The notes beneath the pieces were generated by a model that saw nothing but the letters and a program-made list of their open reading frames with translations, had not been told where the DNA came from and ran no database searches. From Gamsiella multidivaricata (taxonomy: Eukaryota; Mortierellomycota; Mortierellomycetes; Mortierellales; Mortierellaceae), in contig NW_026251788.1 in NCBI RefSeq assembly GCF_025024155.1, forward strand, positions 62,001 through 126,000: DNA of 64,000 nucleotides, written 5' to 3'. Shown piece by piece: positions 46,560-58,681 of the stretch. Numbering within the stretch: position 1 is the stretch's first letter; each line of letters starts with the position of its first letter. The position numbers were made by a program, and so were the translations under genes.

Positions 46560-49500
46560 ATGAGCTCAAACCGGACACCTATTCCAGGTAAGCGATACCC
46601 AGCCCATGAAGGAAATCCCCCTCTTTCCACCAGCATTGGTGCATTCAGCAACAACGATTGCAGTTTCTTGTTCTCAGAAACAACAGTGAGCGAGGGTGCC
46701 AATCAATAGTCATATATGCCGATATCATTTTTATTGTTCTTATGCATCAGTTCGCTCCTTCCTCACTTCCCCACGCCATGCAAATGCTTGTCGACACCGA
46801 ACTGGTCTTGCTTCTTCTGCTAGCCCTGTCTTTTTTGCTGTATCCTCACCGGCTTTGTTTCCCTCACCTTTTTGTTACCACACCTTCCGCCTTCGCGACA
46901 GAAGCCAGCTCGAGCAAGAAACGCAAGTCGTCAAGTTTTGCCGCGCGTCCCTCGAATTCAGCCACTGGAGAAGGATCCTCCTCTTCCAGCTCTTCGTCTG
47001 CTCAGCGTCCTTCTTCTTCTACTTCATCTTCCTCCGCTACTCTTCCCTTCAAGGTCTTGCCTGCCAATCCCCTCGAAAATTCATTTGCCCGTGCACGCGA
47101 ACTCGAGGCCTCGAAACGTCGGCGCACTATTTCAAAGGAAACTGAATCCTCCAGTCTGAAGAACCAGGACAGCCTCAGTAACGAGAACAGTGATAGTAGC
47201 AGCATGTCTACTCAATCACACTCCAACATTTTTACAACGGCGGGCTCAAGTTCCACAGGAATCGGTCTAGGACGCGCCGGCACGAGGACAGGTGACGGTG
47301 GTTCTTCAGCTTCAGTCATCACAAATGGTATCAAGAGCAGTGCTCCCGCAGTCCGTCGAACAGGCGTGCAGGGAAAACAACCTGTTAAGAAGTTGGTCAT
47401 CAAGAACTTTACAGGTATATTTCGATGGCGATGATTATCCATTCTTCGAACGGTTTTTTCTTTATGGGTATTTTTCTAAATCACTTTAATACTCTTTCCA
47501 CTCTAGTAACGCCTCAATTGCCGAAGGATTACGAAAACGAGACGTGGAAGGTACTCCAGCAGGCGGTTCAGGCCATCCAGGAATCGCGGCCCGTGAACTC
47601 GTCACTGGAGGAGCTCTACAAAACGTGCGAAAACCTATGTCATCAAAAGCACGGCGACTCGCTTTACAAGAAGCTTTCGGCCGAGGTCGAAAGACACGTT
47701 CAAAAGGTGGTCGGGGACCTACTGAACAACAATTCTGATCAAGACATCTTCCTGGAGGCTGTCGAATCTGCATGGACCGATCACTGCCGGCAGTTGATCA
47801 TGATTCGCAGTATCTTTTTGTATCTGGACCGCACGTTCGTCTTGCAGACGTTGGGAGTGTCTAGCATTTGGGAGATGGGTCTCGATCTCTGGCGGCGACT
47901 GGTTATGAACCAAAATGAGATCCGCAGCAAGGTTTTGGGTGGTCTTCTCCGCTTGATCGATAAGGACCGCCAGGGAGATGCAATTTCACATCAGCTTGTG
48001 CTGTCGTTGCTGCGCATGCTGACAGACATCCACATGTACACTTCGGTCTTCGAGACGCCATTCTTGCAAGCCTCTCGTCTTTATTACCATGTTGAGGGTG
48101 AAAACAACGTCCACCACTTCACTGTACCAGAGTACCTACGATATGTTCAGCAGCGATTGCTCGAGGAGACCACGCGCTTCGAAGGTTATCTAGACAAGTC
48201 CACGCGGCGTGGCTTGATCTCTGCAGTTGAGGGCGAGCTTTTGGAACGATGGACAGACATGCTCCTACAAAAGGGCTTTGAGAGCGTGATGGCCGATCAT
48301 AACCTGGCGGATTTGAAGCTGTGGCACGATCTGTTGGCAAGAGTGAATGTCCTCGAGAAGTTAAGTCTTCACTTTGGGAACTACGTCAAGGTAACTGTCA
48401 TACTATCGCAATCGCTATGGGCTGCCGGCTTATTCGCGTCAAGCTCTGACCATAGGTTTTATCTGGTACCGATATAGAAAACGGGCAAGGCTTTGGTGGT
48501 CGACCCAGCACGAGATGACACAATGGTCGAGGACCTACTCAAATTCAAGAAGGGTGTGGACGAGGTTGTCAGCAAATGCTTCCAGAATTCGGAACTGTTC
48601 CTCAACGTCCTCAAGGAATGCTTCGAATCCTTTATCAATACTCGACAAAATAAGCCTGCGGAACTGGTGGCCAAGTATCTGGACCTAAGACTGCGCAGTG
48701 GCAACAAGGTAATTGGACAAGCAGTATCTCAGGGATGCACCTTCTTCAAACGCTTATGCAATCTCCGAGAATGCTGTTAACGCGCGCAATTGCTTTTTTT
48801 TTTTAGGAATTATCGGACGAGGAAATGGAATCAACGCTGGAGAGGGTTTTGATCTTGTTCCGATATATTCAGGGCAAGGATGTCTTCGAGGCGTTTTACA
48901 AACGCGATCTTGCCAAAAGATTGCTACTCAATAAGAGTGCTTCTTTTGATGCTGAGAAGAGCATGCTGAGCAAGCTGAAAGCAGGTACGGGTTTATTTTT
49001 TATTTATTATATTATGAGAGGACACAAAGAATTAGAGACTGATACTGTGTGCTCTTGGCTTGGTAATAGAATGTGGGTCTGGATTTACCACCAAATTGGA
49101 GGGCATGTTCAAGGATATGGACACTTCAAAGGACATCATGATCAATTTTAGGGTAAGTGGGCTAAGGATGATATATGTACTTATCTCATCCACCATGACT
49201 GAGTTTATTTAAATTTACGTTTATCCTGTAGGCGAGCAAAATGCACAACAAGATCGGTTCTTTGGATCTCACTGTGAACGTTTTGACACAAGGAAACTGG
49301 CCAACCTATCCACCAGCTGAAGCCAACATTCCGGACCAGGTTAGTGAGATGCGAGACTTGGATCTATTGCTTATCAAGGGAGTGTTGAATACTAAACTAG
49401 CTCGTTTGTACTCTAGATATCACGATGCCAGGAAGTGTTCAAAGAGTTTTATTTATCTAAGCATAAGGGCAGACGACTGATGTGGCAGAACTCACTGGGA

Positions 49501-50375
49501 CACAGTGTTGTCAAGGCATACTTCACATCGGTAAGGGGATCACTGTCATCATATGGAATGCTTATTGCGGTCTGGATAACCACATTAATGCTGATCAGTA
49601 TACCCCGTTCGCTTTCTTTTCTCGAGCAGGGCACCAAAGAGCTGCAGCTTAGTTTGTTCCAAGCCATCATTTTGCTATTGTTCAACGATGTGGGCGACTC
49701 TGCACTGTCATACAAGGACATCGGGCAGCTATCTAACATTGGTAAAATACGATGCATGATGCGATGGCCTTTCCGAGCAAACCATGCACGCGTATTAATG
49801 AACAGTACATGATTGACACTTTTCTTTATCTTCAAACTACTCACACATTAGAAACCAAGGAACTGAGTCGAACGCTGCAGTCACTGGCCTGTGGAAAGTA
49901 TCGCGTCCTTGTAAAGCATCCAAAGTCCAAGGACGTCTCGGAGACGGATGAGTTCACGTTCAACAAAGACTTTACTGCCTCACTGACAAGGATAAAGATC
50001 AACGCGATCCAGCTCAAGGAGACACAGGAGGAGAACGCGTCGACGAATGAACGCATCTTCCAGGACAGACAGTTCCAGGTTGATGCAGCGATCGTCAGGA
50101 TCATGAAGACACGAAAGCAGCTATCGCACACATTGCTCATCAGCGAGTTGTTCGACCAATTGAAGTTTGCCATTAAGGTATACAAGTGCAACCTGTAACA
50201 TGTAGCTGGGGACTGATATTTATTGGTAGTAGGAATGGATGGATGGCTAATAGCCTTCCGCTTCTCTTTCTTTCTATAGCCTTCGGATTTGAAGAAGCGG
50301 ATCGAAAGTCTTATCGATCGCGACTACCTGGAGCGCGATAAGAATGATCAGAGTCTTTATAAATATGTGGCATAA
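46560..50375 (+). CDS. CUL4: Cullin-4, scaffold of the CRL4 ubiquitin ligase
   Basis: Eleven exons (46560-46587, 46902-47414, 47507-48390, 48478-48708, 48807-48984, 49070-49152, 49232-49339, 49417-49530, 49630-49741, 49852-50177, 50280-50375) give 890 residues. A Ser-rich N-terminal extension of about 180 residues precedes [19 protein letters not shown], which matches animal CUL4. Typical cullin segments follow: [60 protein letters not shown] and [14 protein letters not shown]. The neddylation site region is [16 protein letters not shown], with the WHB end [16 protein letters not shown]. It should assemble DDB1-type substrate receptors and Rbx1 in nucleus and cytoplasm. The first exon codes for only nine residues. 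Confidence 0.95.
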
Positions 50376-50562
50376 AGCTGCAGGGACCTCCTCCTCTAGT
50401 TACCGAGGCACCTATTTTTTGCACAATCATGTACATCGACACCGTTGGCGTATCTCACCCAACCTGTATTTTGAATTGAAAGGCAGAGAGAAAAAATAAA
50501 GAAAGAAAAACCATTCATGTTGCCGAAATAGCAAAAAAATCGGCGCATTGTTGTTCTCAGCT

Positions 50563-52299
50563 TCAGTTCTGGCGTGCAGCTGTCTGTAGCTTTGCGGCGT
50601 TGGTGTCGTCGCGGCTGCCCTTGAGGAATGGCATCAGATCACTTCCGCCTGTTCCTTTAATTGAGGGTTCTGCTTGATCCTCTTCGTTCCGGTTCTCTTC
50701 CTTTTTGGGTAGTTCCTTGCTGACCTGGACACGATAGTCCTCCCATCCCTCTGGTGGGTCTCTCTTAGCTTGGGTCATAACGTAGCGGGTCACGACCTGG
50801 ATATGGGTATCTCGGAACAGCTTGATCTGGTGCACACAGGCATCATAGGTAGCGATCAGCTCCTTCGTCTGCTCGTCTGCTTGCTCCGAGTCGACTTTGG
50901 AACGTACATAGGCACGCAAGTTGGTAACCTTGGCAAGATGGTCCAAAAAGTCGCGATGAGGACCTGGCATGAAGTTCTTCATCTTGAGCATTAAGGCGTT
51001 GGGTGTCTTGGTTTCGGCCGAGGAACCCGGCTCATGGTGATCGATGCCAAAGATGAGATCGAGAGCTGGGAAGAGAGAAGTCTGGCCGCCAGTGCTGCCC
51101 ATGAGATGTTTGCGCTCGTTGTTGTTCACACCCTTGTACTCGAGACCGTTGGGCAGACCGAGTCCGGCCGCGTTTTCGGAGCCGGACAGATACTTGCGAA
51201 TCTTCCAGTAGAAGACAGCGGGATCGCATTTTTCAAACATGCGTGCTGAGGATGATGTAGCGAATGGTTATTAGTGATGGGTATGAAAGAAATACGGATA
51301 CAGATTGTCGATACTGCTGCAAAGGATGGGCTCTGTAAACTCACCCAACAGCTTGCCGACCGGTTCCAATCGGGTCAGGGCAGCCTTGAGATTTACTGTG
51401 GTGGCCACGACGTCGTCTTTGCGGGCAGCGTGCATGGCGTTGAGCAGGAACTGCAATGCTGCACCACCTTCAGCCTCGATTGCTATGGAAACGATAAGGA
51501 ACCATGTCTCGTCGGATGTTCCTGTCATCGTCGACAGCGCATCGAGGTTTCTTTCCATCCAAGGATAAACAAGTTGGGTTCAAAAAGCGTTAGTTCTGAG
51601 GGACCTTTTCTTTTTGCGCAGTACTAAATGAGAAAGGAAAAGTTGATTGCATGTGTATACTCGATAGCATGGGTCCCTTGAGGATCCTTCAGCTTCCAGT
51701 TCCAGAGATTGCTGGAGGCATAAGTCAGGACCGGATAGATCTCGACCAGGTCTGCGGCTGCTTGCCAGGGAACAGCCAGGGGAGCTGGAATGGACTGATA
51801 CACCAAAAGAAATAAGTAAGCATACAGGTAATCTATTTCATTCGATGCATACATGCACAAACAACAATGAGGGTGATTCAAAGTATATGTACTTGGGCAA
51901 TATCTAGACCGCTGCCCCAGACATATGAATGGGCCATGATGCTCAGTAGGACGTATGCACGCTTATGCTCGGCTTTTGTCTCCAGACGACTAACATCCAG
52001 CAGTGGCAGCTGCCGATAAAATATAAAAATGGTGTTTAGCGATTCAATCTCGTCCTGTTTACTATGATAATCTACTACCTCCGTTTTACCTGGTCGACAC
52101 GAGCTCGGAGCTGTCTTGAATCAATCAATACGTTTAATTGATCCATAATCTCTTCCCAGGGCGCGAAATAGGGCTGTGTCAATCGAGCGAGTGGCTGTGG
52201 GTATGGGACAAATCCCGTCTTAGGGGATACATCATAATCTTCTAGGACTGGCAAGGGAATCGCATCTTGAGGAGGATGAGGGGTGTTAGCGGCGAGCAT
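50563..52299 (-). CDS. BNA2: Indoleamine 2,3-dioxygenase
   Basis: Five exons on the minus strand (52299-52090, 52009-51893, 51794-51661, 51550-51345, 51245-50563) give 449 residues. Heme enzyme that opens the indole ring of tryptophan to N-formylkynurenine, the first step of kynurenine and de novo NAD synthesis in the cytosol. Family motifs: GFVPYPQPLARLT, HSYVWGSG, STMTGTSDETWF, YLSGSENA-GLPNGLEYKGV, GSTGGQTSLFPALD, PGPHRDFLDHL, and DTHIQVVTRYV, where the histidine is the expected proximal heme ligand. GTGGSDLMPFLK near the C terminus is the usual IDO loop. Length is normal for fungal IDO. The gene is transcribed away from the long intergenic region to its right. Confidence 0.95.
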
Positions 52300-53760
52300 A
52301 GCGGTGGTGGAGTGAATTTTTTTTTTTCTTTAGTTATCCAAGCTTGAGGTCTAAGACGAAGATCAAGGTTAAAAGCGGTGGTTCTTGAGTTGGGAAGAGA
52401 GCAGAGGTGAAGAGAAAAAAAAAGAAGAGAGGCGAGAAATGGAACGACTTGGATGCGATGCTTTATTTCCCGAGAATCAGAGTTTGCAAAAGCTCTAGAC
52501 ACACAAAGTGGGAGCCAGGAGTGCTTTGTACACAAAGGGTTTGTTCGTCAGTGCTACGGCTTTCCCTGTCCATTGCCGAAAAGTCGATAAACTTTGTTGT
52601 GTTCTTAGATAGAGTATCCACAATTTGTCATCCTACGCCGAAGGAAGGCCATGGAAGGTAGGAGGCCACCGAGAGGAGGACGCCACGACGTCAGAGTCCT
52701 CGAGAAAGCTTAAGACGATGAGTCTACGACGATGCCTTGGCGGATGTGTAGTGTGCCACTGCGGTACTGCCCTTCCTTTGAAGTCCAAGGACGCGCTCAA
52801 TCGATCGGCCATGGAGCGGACTTGCCAATTTTAGATTAGCGGGGTGAACCAGTGTAACAGCACTCGGACACTCTCTCCGGCTCCTCTCTCTGCACTCCTT
52901 CTCCCCTCCTTCCGCCTCCCTCAGTCAAAGGACGCGTCGTCTTCCTTATTCTTGGCCAGAGGACACTTCCTTGAGCGAGTCAACAATGCCTCGGCGGTCC
53001 CTCGGAGTCTGTGATTGGATTGGCCAGTTCAATTGCTCCAAACCTATCAGCTTCAGCAGCTTCACTGCCGCCGTGGCACTGCAATTGCAGCGGTGCGCCA
53101 TACGCAGTGCCTGTTGTACGTAGCAGACTGTCTTCTTCCCCCTCTCCTCTTCGTCCTCGCTTTCTTGCCGACCCCATTGCTCCATTTGCAGTCGACAAGT
53201 TATGTCCATTGCCCATTTGTGCGCTGTCTCGATCAGTTGATTCTCTGTGGCTGGTCCTCGGATAACTTTCTCGCGTGGATCCAAACTCAGTCGGCTCTCA
53301 TTTGCTCCAACGGAACAACATTTTTGTAAGCTGGCTGCAGCCCACTCTCCTTTCACACCTCCTTCCTCCGTCCTCGTCTTCCTCGTCTTCTTCGATGCAT
53401 CCCACCTCGACTGCTATAACTCACCCTTACCGCCCTTGTTCACATAACACCAGCCTAGACGCGCTCAATTGCAACGTCCTCGCGAAGGAGCCCTTTTGAC
53501 GCATGCAGATTCGTCCAACATCGGTTCATCATCCTTGAGGGCGATCCCACTTCTTTTTTTTTTTTTTTTTTTTTTTTTCTTAGACTGCAAGGAACCAAGG
53601 TAGGCCAGTTGTGCATAGTTACGAGGTATGCGTGAACGAAGAGGACGATCCGAAGTAAGGTTGCCATTGGCGGCGATCGAGCTTTTCTAACAAGACGGAT
53701 GCTTTGAATCTCTAGGACAGATCGCGGGAGACAGAATTGCTCGATCAAACAGACGTTACC
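52300..53760. other. Long divergent upstream region between IDO and the RAMA-PHD gene
   Basis: About 1.46 kb with no recognised gene. A 45-codon ORF at 52986-53123 (start MPRRSLGVCDWIG) on the plus strand could be an upstream ORF of the RAMA-PHD transcript. A T25 tract lies at about 53554-53578. The right part is C/T-rich and probably the 5' leader, perhaps with introns. Confidence 0.45.
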
Positions 53761-56700
53761 ATGCAGACCCCAGGAATGTACACCGCCGAAGGAAACAACG
53801 CGAACGGATTCGCCATTCCAAAGCGCTCTCGCCGCCTGTCGCAGGACTCCGCTTCACTGTCGACCCGCCAGACCGACTTGGGAATGCAGTTGGACAGGGA
53901 TTTAATCATGGCGGAAGAGCATTCGCGACATGCAGACGGCGGATCAGATGCAGCTGTTGATGAGAAGAGGCCAAGGGCACGGCGCTCATCGAACGAGAGT
54001 CGAAATGCAGAATCCAGTGGTCCAATGAATCCTCCTTCTGCGACTCGGCACCATCGAGGATCCTCCAACAGCAATGAATGCAAGGATGCAGCGGCTTCCG
54101 CACGGCACTATGGCCCCTATCGCTCCACTCTGGATTTGGACAGGAGGACAAGTCAGAAGCCGCTTCCACCACGCCTTTCCGGACATGGCAGATCATCATC
54201 GAGCGACATCCATCCGACCCCACTCTTGCCCGTGTCCAATAACACGATCCCCTCTCCACTGGCAAGCCCCATCACCGCAACTGCACACTCGTTAACAGCC
54301 CTCAGCATCTCTCAGAACTCAGCCCACAATACCTATTCTGGCCGAAATCTGTCAAGGATTACAGTTCCACGAGAAAGAAAGACGCGGCCTTGTTCGATTG
54401 CATCCACGGACACCTTGCTGGCGCAGGAGCGCGCACGAAGCAGTCAAAGCGAGGACTGCCATCAGAACCAACCAGGCAGGCTGTCAGACCCTGAAACTAC
54501 AACGAGACAGGGGCATGTATCGACCAAGCACTCCTCGAAGGCAGATTCGAGAAACGGTGCTGGATCGTCAAGCACAGGAAACCCCATAGACTTCAAATTG
54601 CCGACACTGAAACCCGCTGCTCAACTTCGTGTCAACTTATACAATCTCGTCTCGACTGGTTATCTTCCTGCAGATACTCTGGCCGTCTTTCGTGAACATA
54701 GCGCAATTGTAACCGCCAAGGGAACGCTCATCCCTCAGTTCAAGGAGCCGGATGCGATGACTCTCTATCCATGGCTGCAGGCCGAGTATGAGACACCGAG
54801 TGCATGGGCGACAGCGATGGTAAAGGGTGGCAGGACAGGCAAAGTGGCAGTCAATGGATGGTCTGCTATCAAGATCCCGATTCAACATGTTCCGGAGCTT
54901 AACAAAATGTTTGAGGGCCAGGGTTTGACAGAGGTCTCGCTGGACGTCCTGCGGAAGCGATACTTGGCTGACATGACAGAGGAGGACTCTGCACATGCAG
55001 AGGGCGCCTCGGCAGTGTCAAGCACAACCAAAGGTACTTTTGTAGGCCAAAAAAAAAGGAATTCTTTAATTGAACTCGTTATCCATTCCTCATAGCACTG
55101 ACATTACAATTGTTTACAACCTAATAGACACCGCAGCAATGGATAGAAAGAAGCGAAAGCGGCACGTGGCGGCAACGACAGAGGCAGCAGGCTTGAGAAT
55201 CTCGACGGAGACCGGTACAGCTACACAGAAAGGCAGGGCAGGGACAACTCGGCCAAGAAAGAGAACCATGTCGGATCTTTCTGGGATGGTCAGCTCTGAT
55301 TTGTTCAAGGATAGTCAGCTGCATTTGGAAGCAGCCGGGGCGCTCTTCGCCATGCAGGATCCCTTCTCATCACCCGCGCTGGATTCGTCCGGTCATCACC
55401 AGAAGAACAGTCAGGGTGGACGACAAAAGTCGCTTTGGCGCAAGCATGCTATACTGCTGGATAGCTTGGCAAGGCATCGACAGGAAAAGGGATTGTTGTG
55501 GTCACATGCACCTCGTCCATCGGCATTGCATATGATCAAGACGCTGTCTTCGGTACCAGCCATTGTCCCTTTGGGTTTGACGTCCAGCAATGAGCATAAT
55601 GAATTCTGCAGTCTGTGCAGTGCATCAGGTAGTGTCATCAACTCAAGCAGTGGACTATCGACGCAAATCACGGCCGACTACCGATTGGGACCGGCCGCAC
55701 ATGGAGAACTTCACGAGCGAGACACCCTGAGACGATGCTCCGACTGTAAAAAGTGCTATCACCTCGACTGTATCGCCTCCAACATTGCTACGGACGGGCA
55801 TCCATCTTTACGGGCAGAGGATCCATGGCAATGTCCGCGATGCATGACCTGCAGCTTTTGTCAAAACCCGATACACGAGAGTCCCAGCTCATCCACGGTC
55901 AAGGAAACAGCATCGACACAATCGATATCGACAGCTGATTCAGGGGATATCCAAGTTTTGTCGTGCGATGTGTGTCATCAGTTCACCCACTTGCAGTGTC
56001 AGCTTGTACTAGAACCACCGTTGAAGGATACTATCCAATCCAACTTCTACCGAAACAGGATTGAGTGGGTCTGCCTGGCATGTCGAGAATGTGTAGAATG
56101 TGGATATCGAGTACCAGCGGCGGCTAGTACCAATGTGGCGGACGAGGACTCGATGGCGGACTCGGAAGCCAAGGAAGCGAGCATTGTCAACGGTCGGTGG
56201 TCAAATGGATCAATACTGTGTCCCTCCTGTACAGTTCTGGCGGAAAAGGGCAATATCTGTCCTCTCTGCTGTCGTATCTACCAGGATGACGATTACGAAA
56301 CGCCAATGATTTTTTGTGACGGATGTTCACTATGGGTTCATGTCGCCTGCGACAAGGGACTTCAGGACCGTGACTACGAGGAGCTGGGCGAGGACTCAAG
56401 GCAGTATTTCTGTCCGTCCTGTATACCCACACCCATTCCCTCCCCAACACACTCGTCATCGTCGTCAATGTACTCTGTAGTCAACTCGGTTGAGCAGAGT
56501 CCTTGGCAGGAGCCTTACAGCCATCAATCTCATCGTGGAGGTGGCACAATCGACCATAGCAGAGATGCGTCTTCGGGTACAGATGAAGACTGGCACCATC
56601 GTGGAAGGAAGAAGAAAGACGATATTCTGGATTTGATCAAAGCAGCCAAGGAGATTTCGGACTCGGAATCGCAAGCCAACTCGCCCTACAATTCCTACAG

Positions 56701-57460
56701 CCCAATGTTTCCGTCAACACACTCAAGGACAATGTCGGCTTCACTGGAATCGGTCGCTGAGGTTGCTGCAGCAGAAGCTTTATTGACAATTTTCAGTGGT
56801 GCGAGCACGCCAGTCAGCTCGACGCCTTACACATCCTACCCGCCATCACCTTTCGAGCCAACTTTCAATTCTTTCAATGGAATTTACGATCGCCAGTATT
56901 CTGCTATCGGCAGCCCTCAGGATCTCCCAATGCTTATGCGGTCCATGGCTTTTACTCCGTCGTCATCAGATCAGGAAATATCGAATTTATTAGCACGGGA
57001 ATGTCAGGGGACGGCGAGCTGCCGATGTCAACGGCATAGGGACATTAAGTATGTGGAGGACTATTTCAATAGTCAACCACATTCTCGCCCAACTGTTCCA
57101 TACAATCAAATCGGACAAGAACTCGAGGTGTCCGAGGCCAAGTTGAGCCAGCCATTGCAGCAGGCCACAATTGCCGACTTGGGTGATATCATCATGGAGG
57201 AGGCTGAGAGTCCAGGAGAGTCATTACAGCAGGGTATGGATTCAGGCATGAATGAACGAAAGACACTGGCAGTAGCGAATATCGATAAACAAGAGAACTC
57301 TGGTACATCGACGGCAGGCACGCCGCTGTCACGGCGGGGACATGCTTCGGCCAAGGATTTGGAGACTGAGGAAGGCGTTCCACGGAGGTCTCGAGTAGAA
57401 ATCGATACAGTGATCAACTCCGCGGTGCATGAAGGAAGTTCGCGAAAGGACAACTCATAG
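53761..57460 (+). CDS. RAMA-domain plus multi-PHD chromatin protein
   Basis: Two exons, 53761-55033 and 55128-57460, give 1201 residues; the ATG at 53761 has a good context (ACCATG). The N-terminal 290 residues are Ser-rich and basic. A RAMA domain follows (about 293-375): ASTGYLPADTLAV-like start, then YETPSAWATAMVKGG and VNGWSAIKI, closely resembling the animal MPND RAMA signature (SPSAWATHC, GWASVK). Exon 2 has an array of Cys/His fingers from about 582 to 860, including CSDCKKCYHLDCI, CDVCHQFTHLQC, CRECVECGYRVP, and CPLCCRIYQDDDYETPMIFC followed by WVHVACDKGL, similar to KMT2-type PHD fingers. There is no SET or MPN domain. RAMA is implicated in recognising N6-methyladenine in DNA and PHD fingers in reading histone tails, so a chromatin-reader role is inferred. 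Confidence 0.8.
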
Positions 57461-58657
57461 TGCATAAGCTATATACAATTCTAGCCAGATAGCATTATAA
57501 TAAGCGCTCATACAATCTCCTAGAGTGCTTTATGGGCTACATCATCGAAGAAGTCCAATCTTTGGGAGTCAAAAAGGAGTTTACTTCATGAATATGGGTC
57601 TGGAACTGTGGAGACAAGAAGGCGCATGAACGACAATGATCTCATCGATCCAGTTCATCTAGAAGTTAGTATGAATATTTCTATAAACATCAGTACAAAA
57701 GGGAACGGAAATGCAAGTGTTTGCTTAGATATGTTGTGTTGCCCCATAAAAGCATCAACTACACGCAATGATTCGTCGTACACTTCTCGTCGGTTACTTA
57801 GTTCCCTCGCCGCGCTGAGAATTTCATGCGGGTCCTGATTTACAGACAACTGCTGCCACTTGATGAACTTCGACAAACAAATTCTCGCTCTTGTGCCTGT
57901 GCTGGATCTCTCACCAGAACTGAGTGGTCCCTTGCATCCTCCTGAGGTCCGGCACTGCGAACGGGCGTGACGGGATTACCCTATCCGACTCCTCAAGTAT
58001 ATTGTAGTATTTGTAAGACCTCATTGGATCCAGGAGATTTCCTTGTAAGTGTGCTTTGCCTCTGGGAGCTTTCATCGTTCCTGTCAGTGCTTCAACTTAA
58101 TTCTATTCGATATTCGTATGTAGTCAGTGTTCACAGACTCTGGCTCCAGGCCCGATTCTCCTTTTTTTTTTTTACTTTGTTTTACTCAATCAGCAACGCG
58201 TCGTATTTCACCGTAAACTTATTTTGATTAGAGTTTTTGTTGACGCGTAGAAACAATATTACAGCCGGTCACAATTTAACAGTGCTGCGCTTCAGCGTCA
58301 ACAATCCGAAAATGCTTACTTGAATGAGTCTTAACAGATATGGTGGGGAGAACAAACATCAAAGGATCAAAAAGCAACGTCGCTGTAAACGTTTGGCTGC
58401 CACAAGCCAGTGGTTACAGAGTCAACGCCCTGCATTGAAGATTGAAATGTCCAGCTTTGATTATGTTTGGTAGTATTTTATATAGCTGAAAAAAATAATA
58501 ATGCGTTGAATGCATCTTTCGATTCTATTCCATTGAAAATCTTGTTCAAACGCGTTGTGCTCTGTCTGAAATCGTTGGGTTCTGCTTTTCCGTCCGTAGG
58601 TACGCCTGGAGGGCATCATCATTAATTGCTACGGTAAAGGTCGAACATTACTCTTGT
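57461..58657. other. Gene-poor stretch before the F-box relic
   Basis: No firm gene. On the plus strand 57970-58041 reads GLPYPTPQVYCSICKTSLDP and ends at a possible donor (CTT GTAAGT), which could be a lone exon. On the minus strand an open segment at 57655-57876 reads KFIKWQQLSVNQDPHEIL. Neither shows a recognisable domain or joins convincingly to other exons. Confidence 0.35.
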
Positions 58658-58681
58658 TTGAGGGCAAGAGTCGAAATCGCA

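Noticed and set aside
52946..53356. 136-residue minus-strand open frame
   Set aside because: No recognisable domain and it lies in the C/T-rich presumed leader of the RAMA-PHD gene; likely chance.
50563..57460. Metabolic gene cluster around indoleamine 2,3-dioxygenase
   Set aside because: Neighbours are a cullin and a chromatin protein; no other tryptophan, kynurenine or secondary-metabolism gene is present.
57655..57876. 73-residue minus-strand open frame (KFIKWQQLSVNQDPHEIL)
   Set aside because: Looks protein-like, but I could not find a start or an upstream exon in phase, and no family is recognised.
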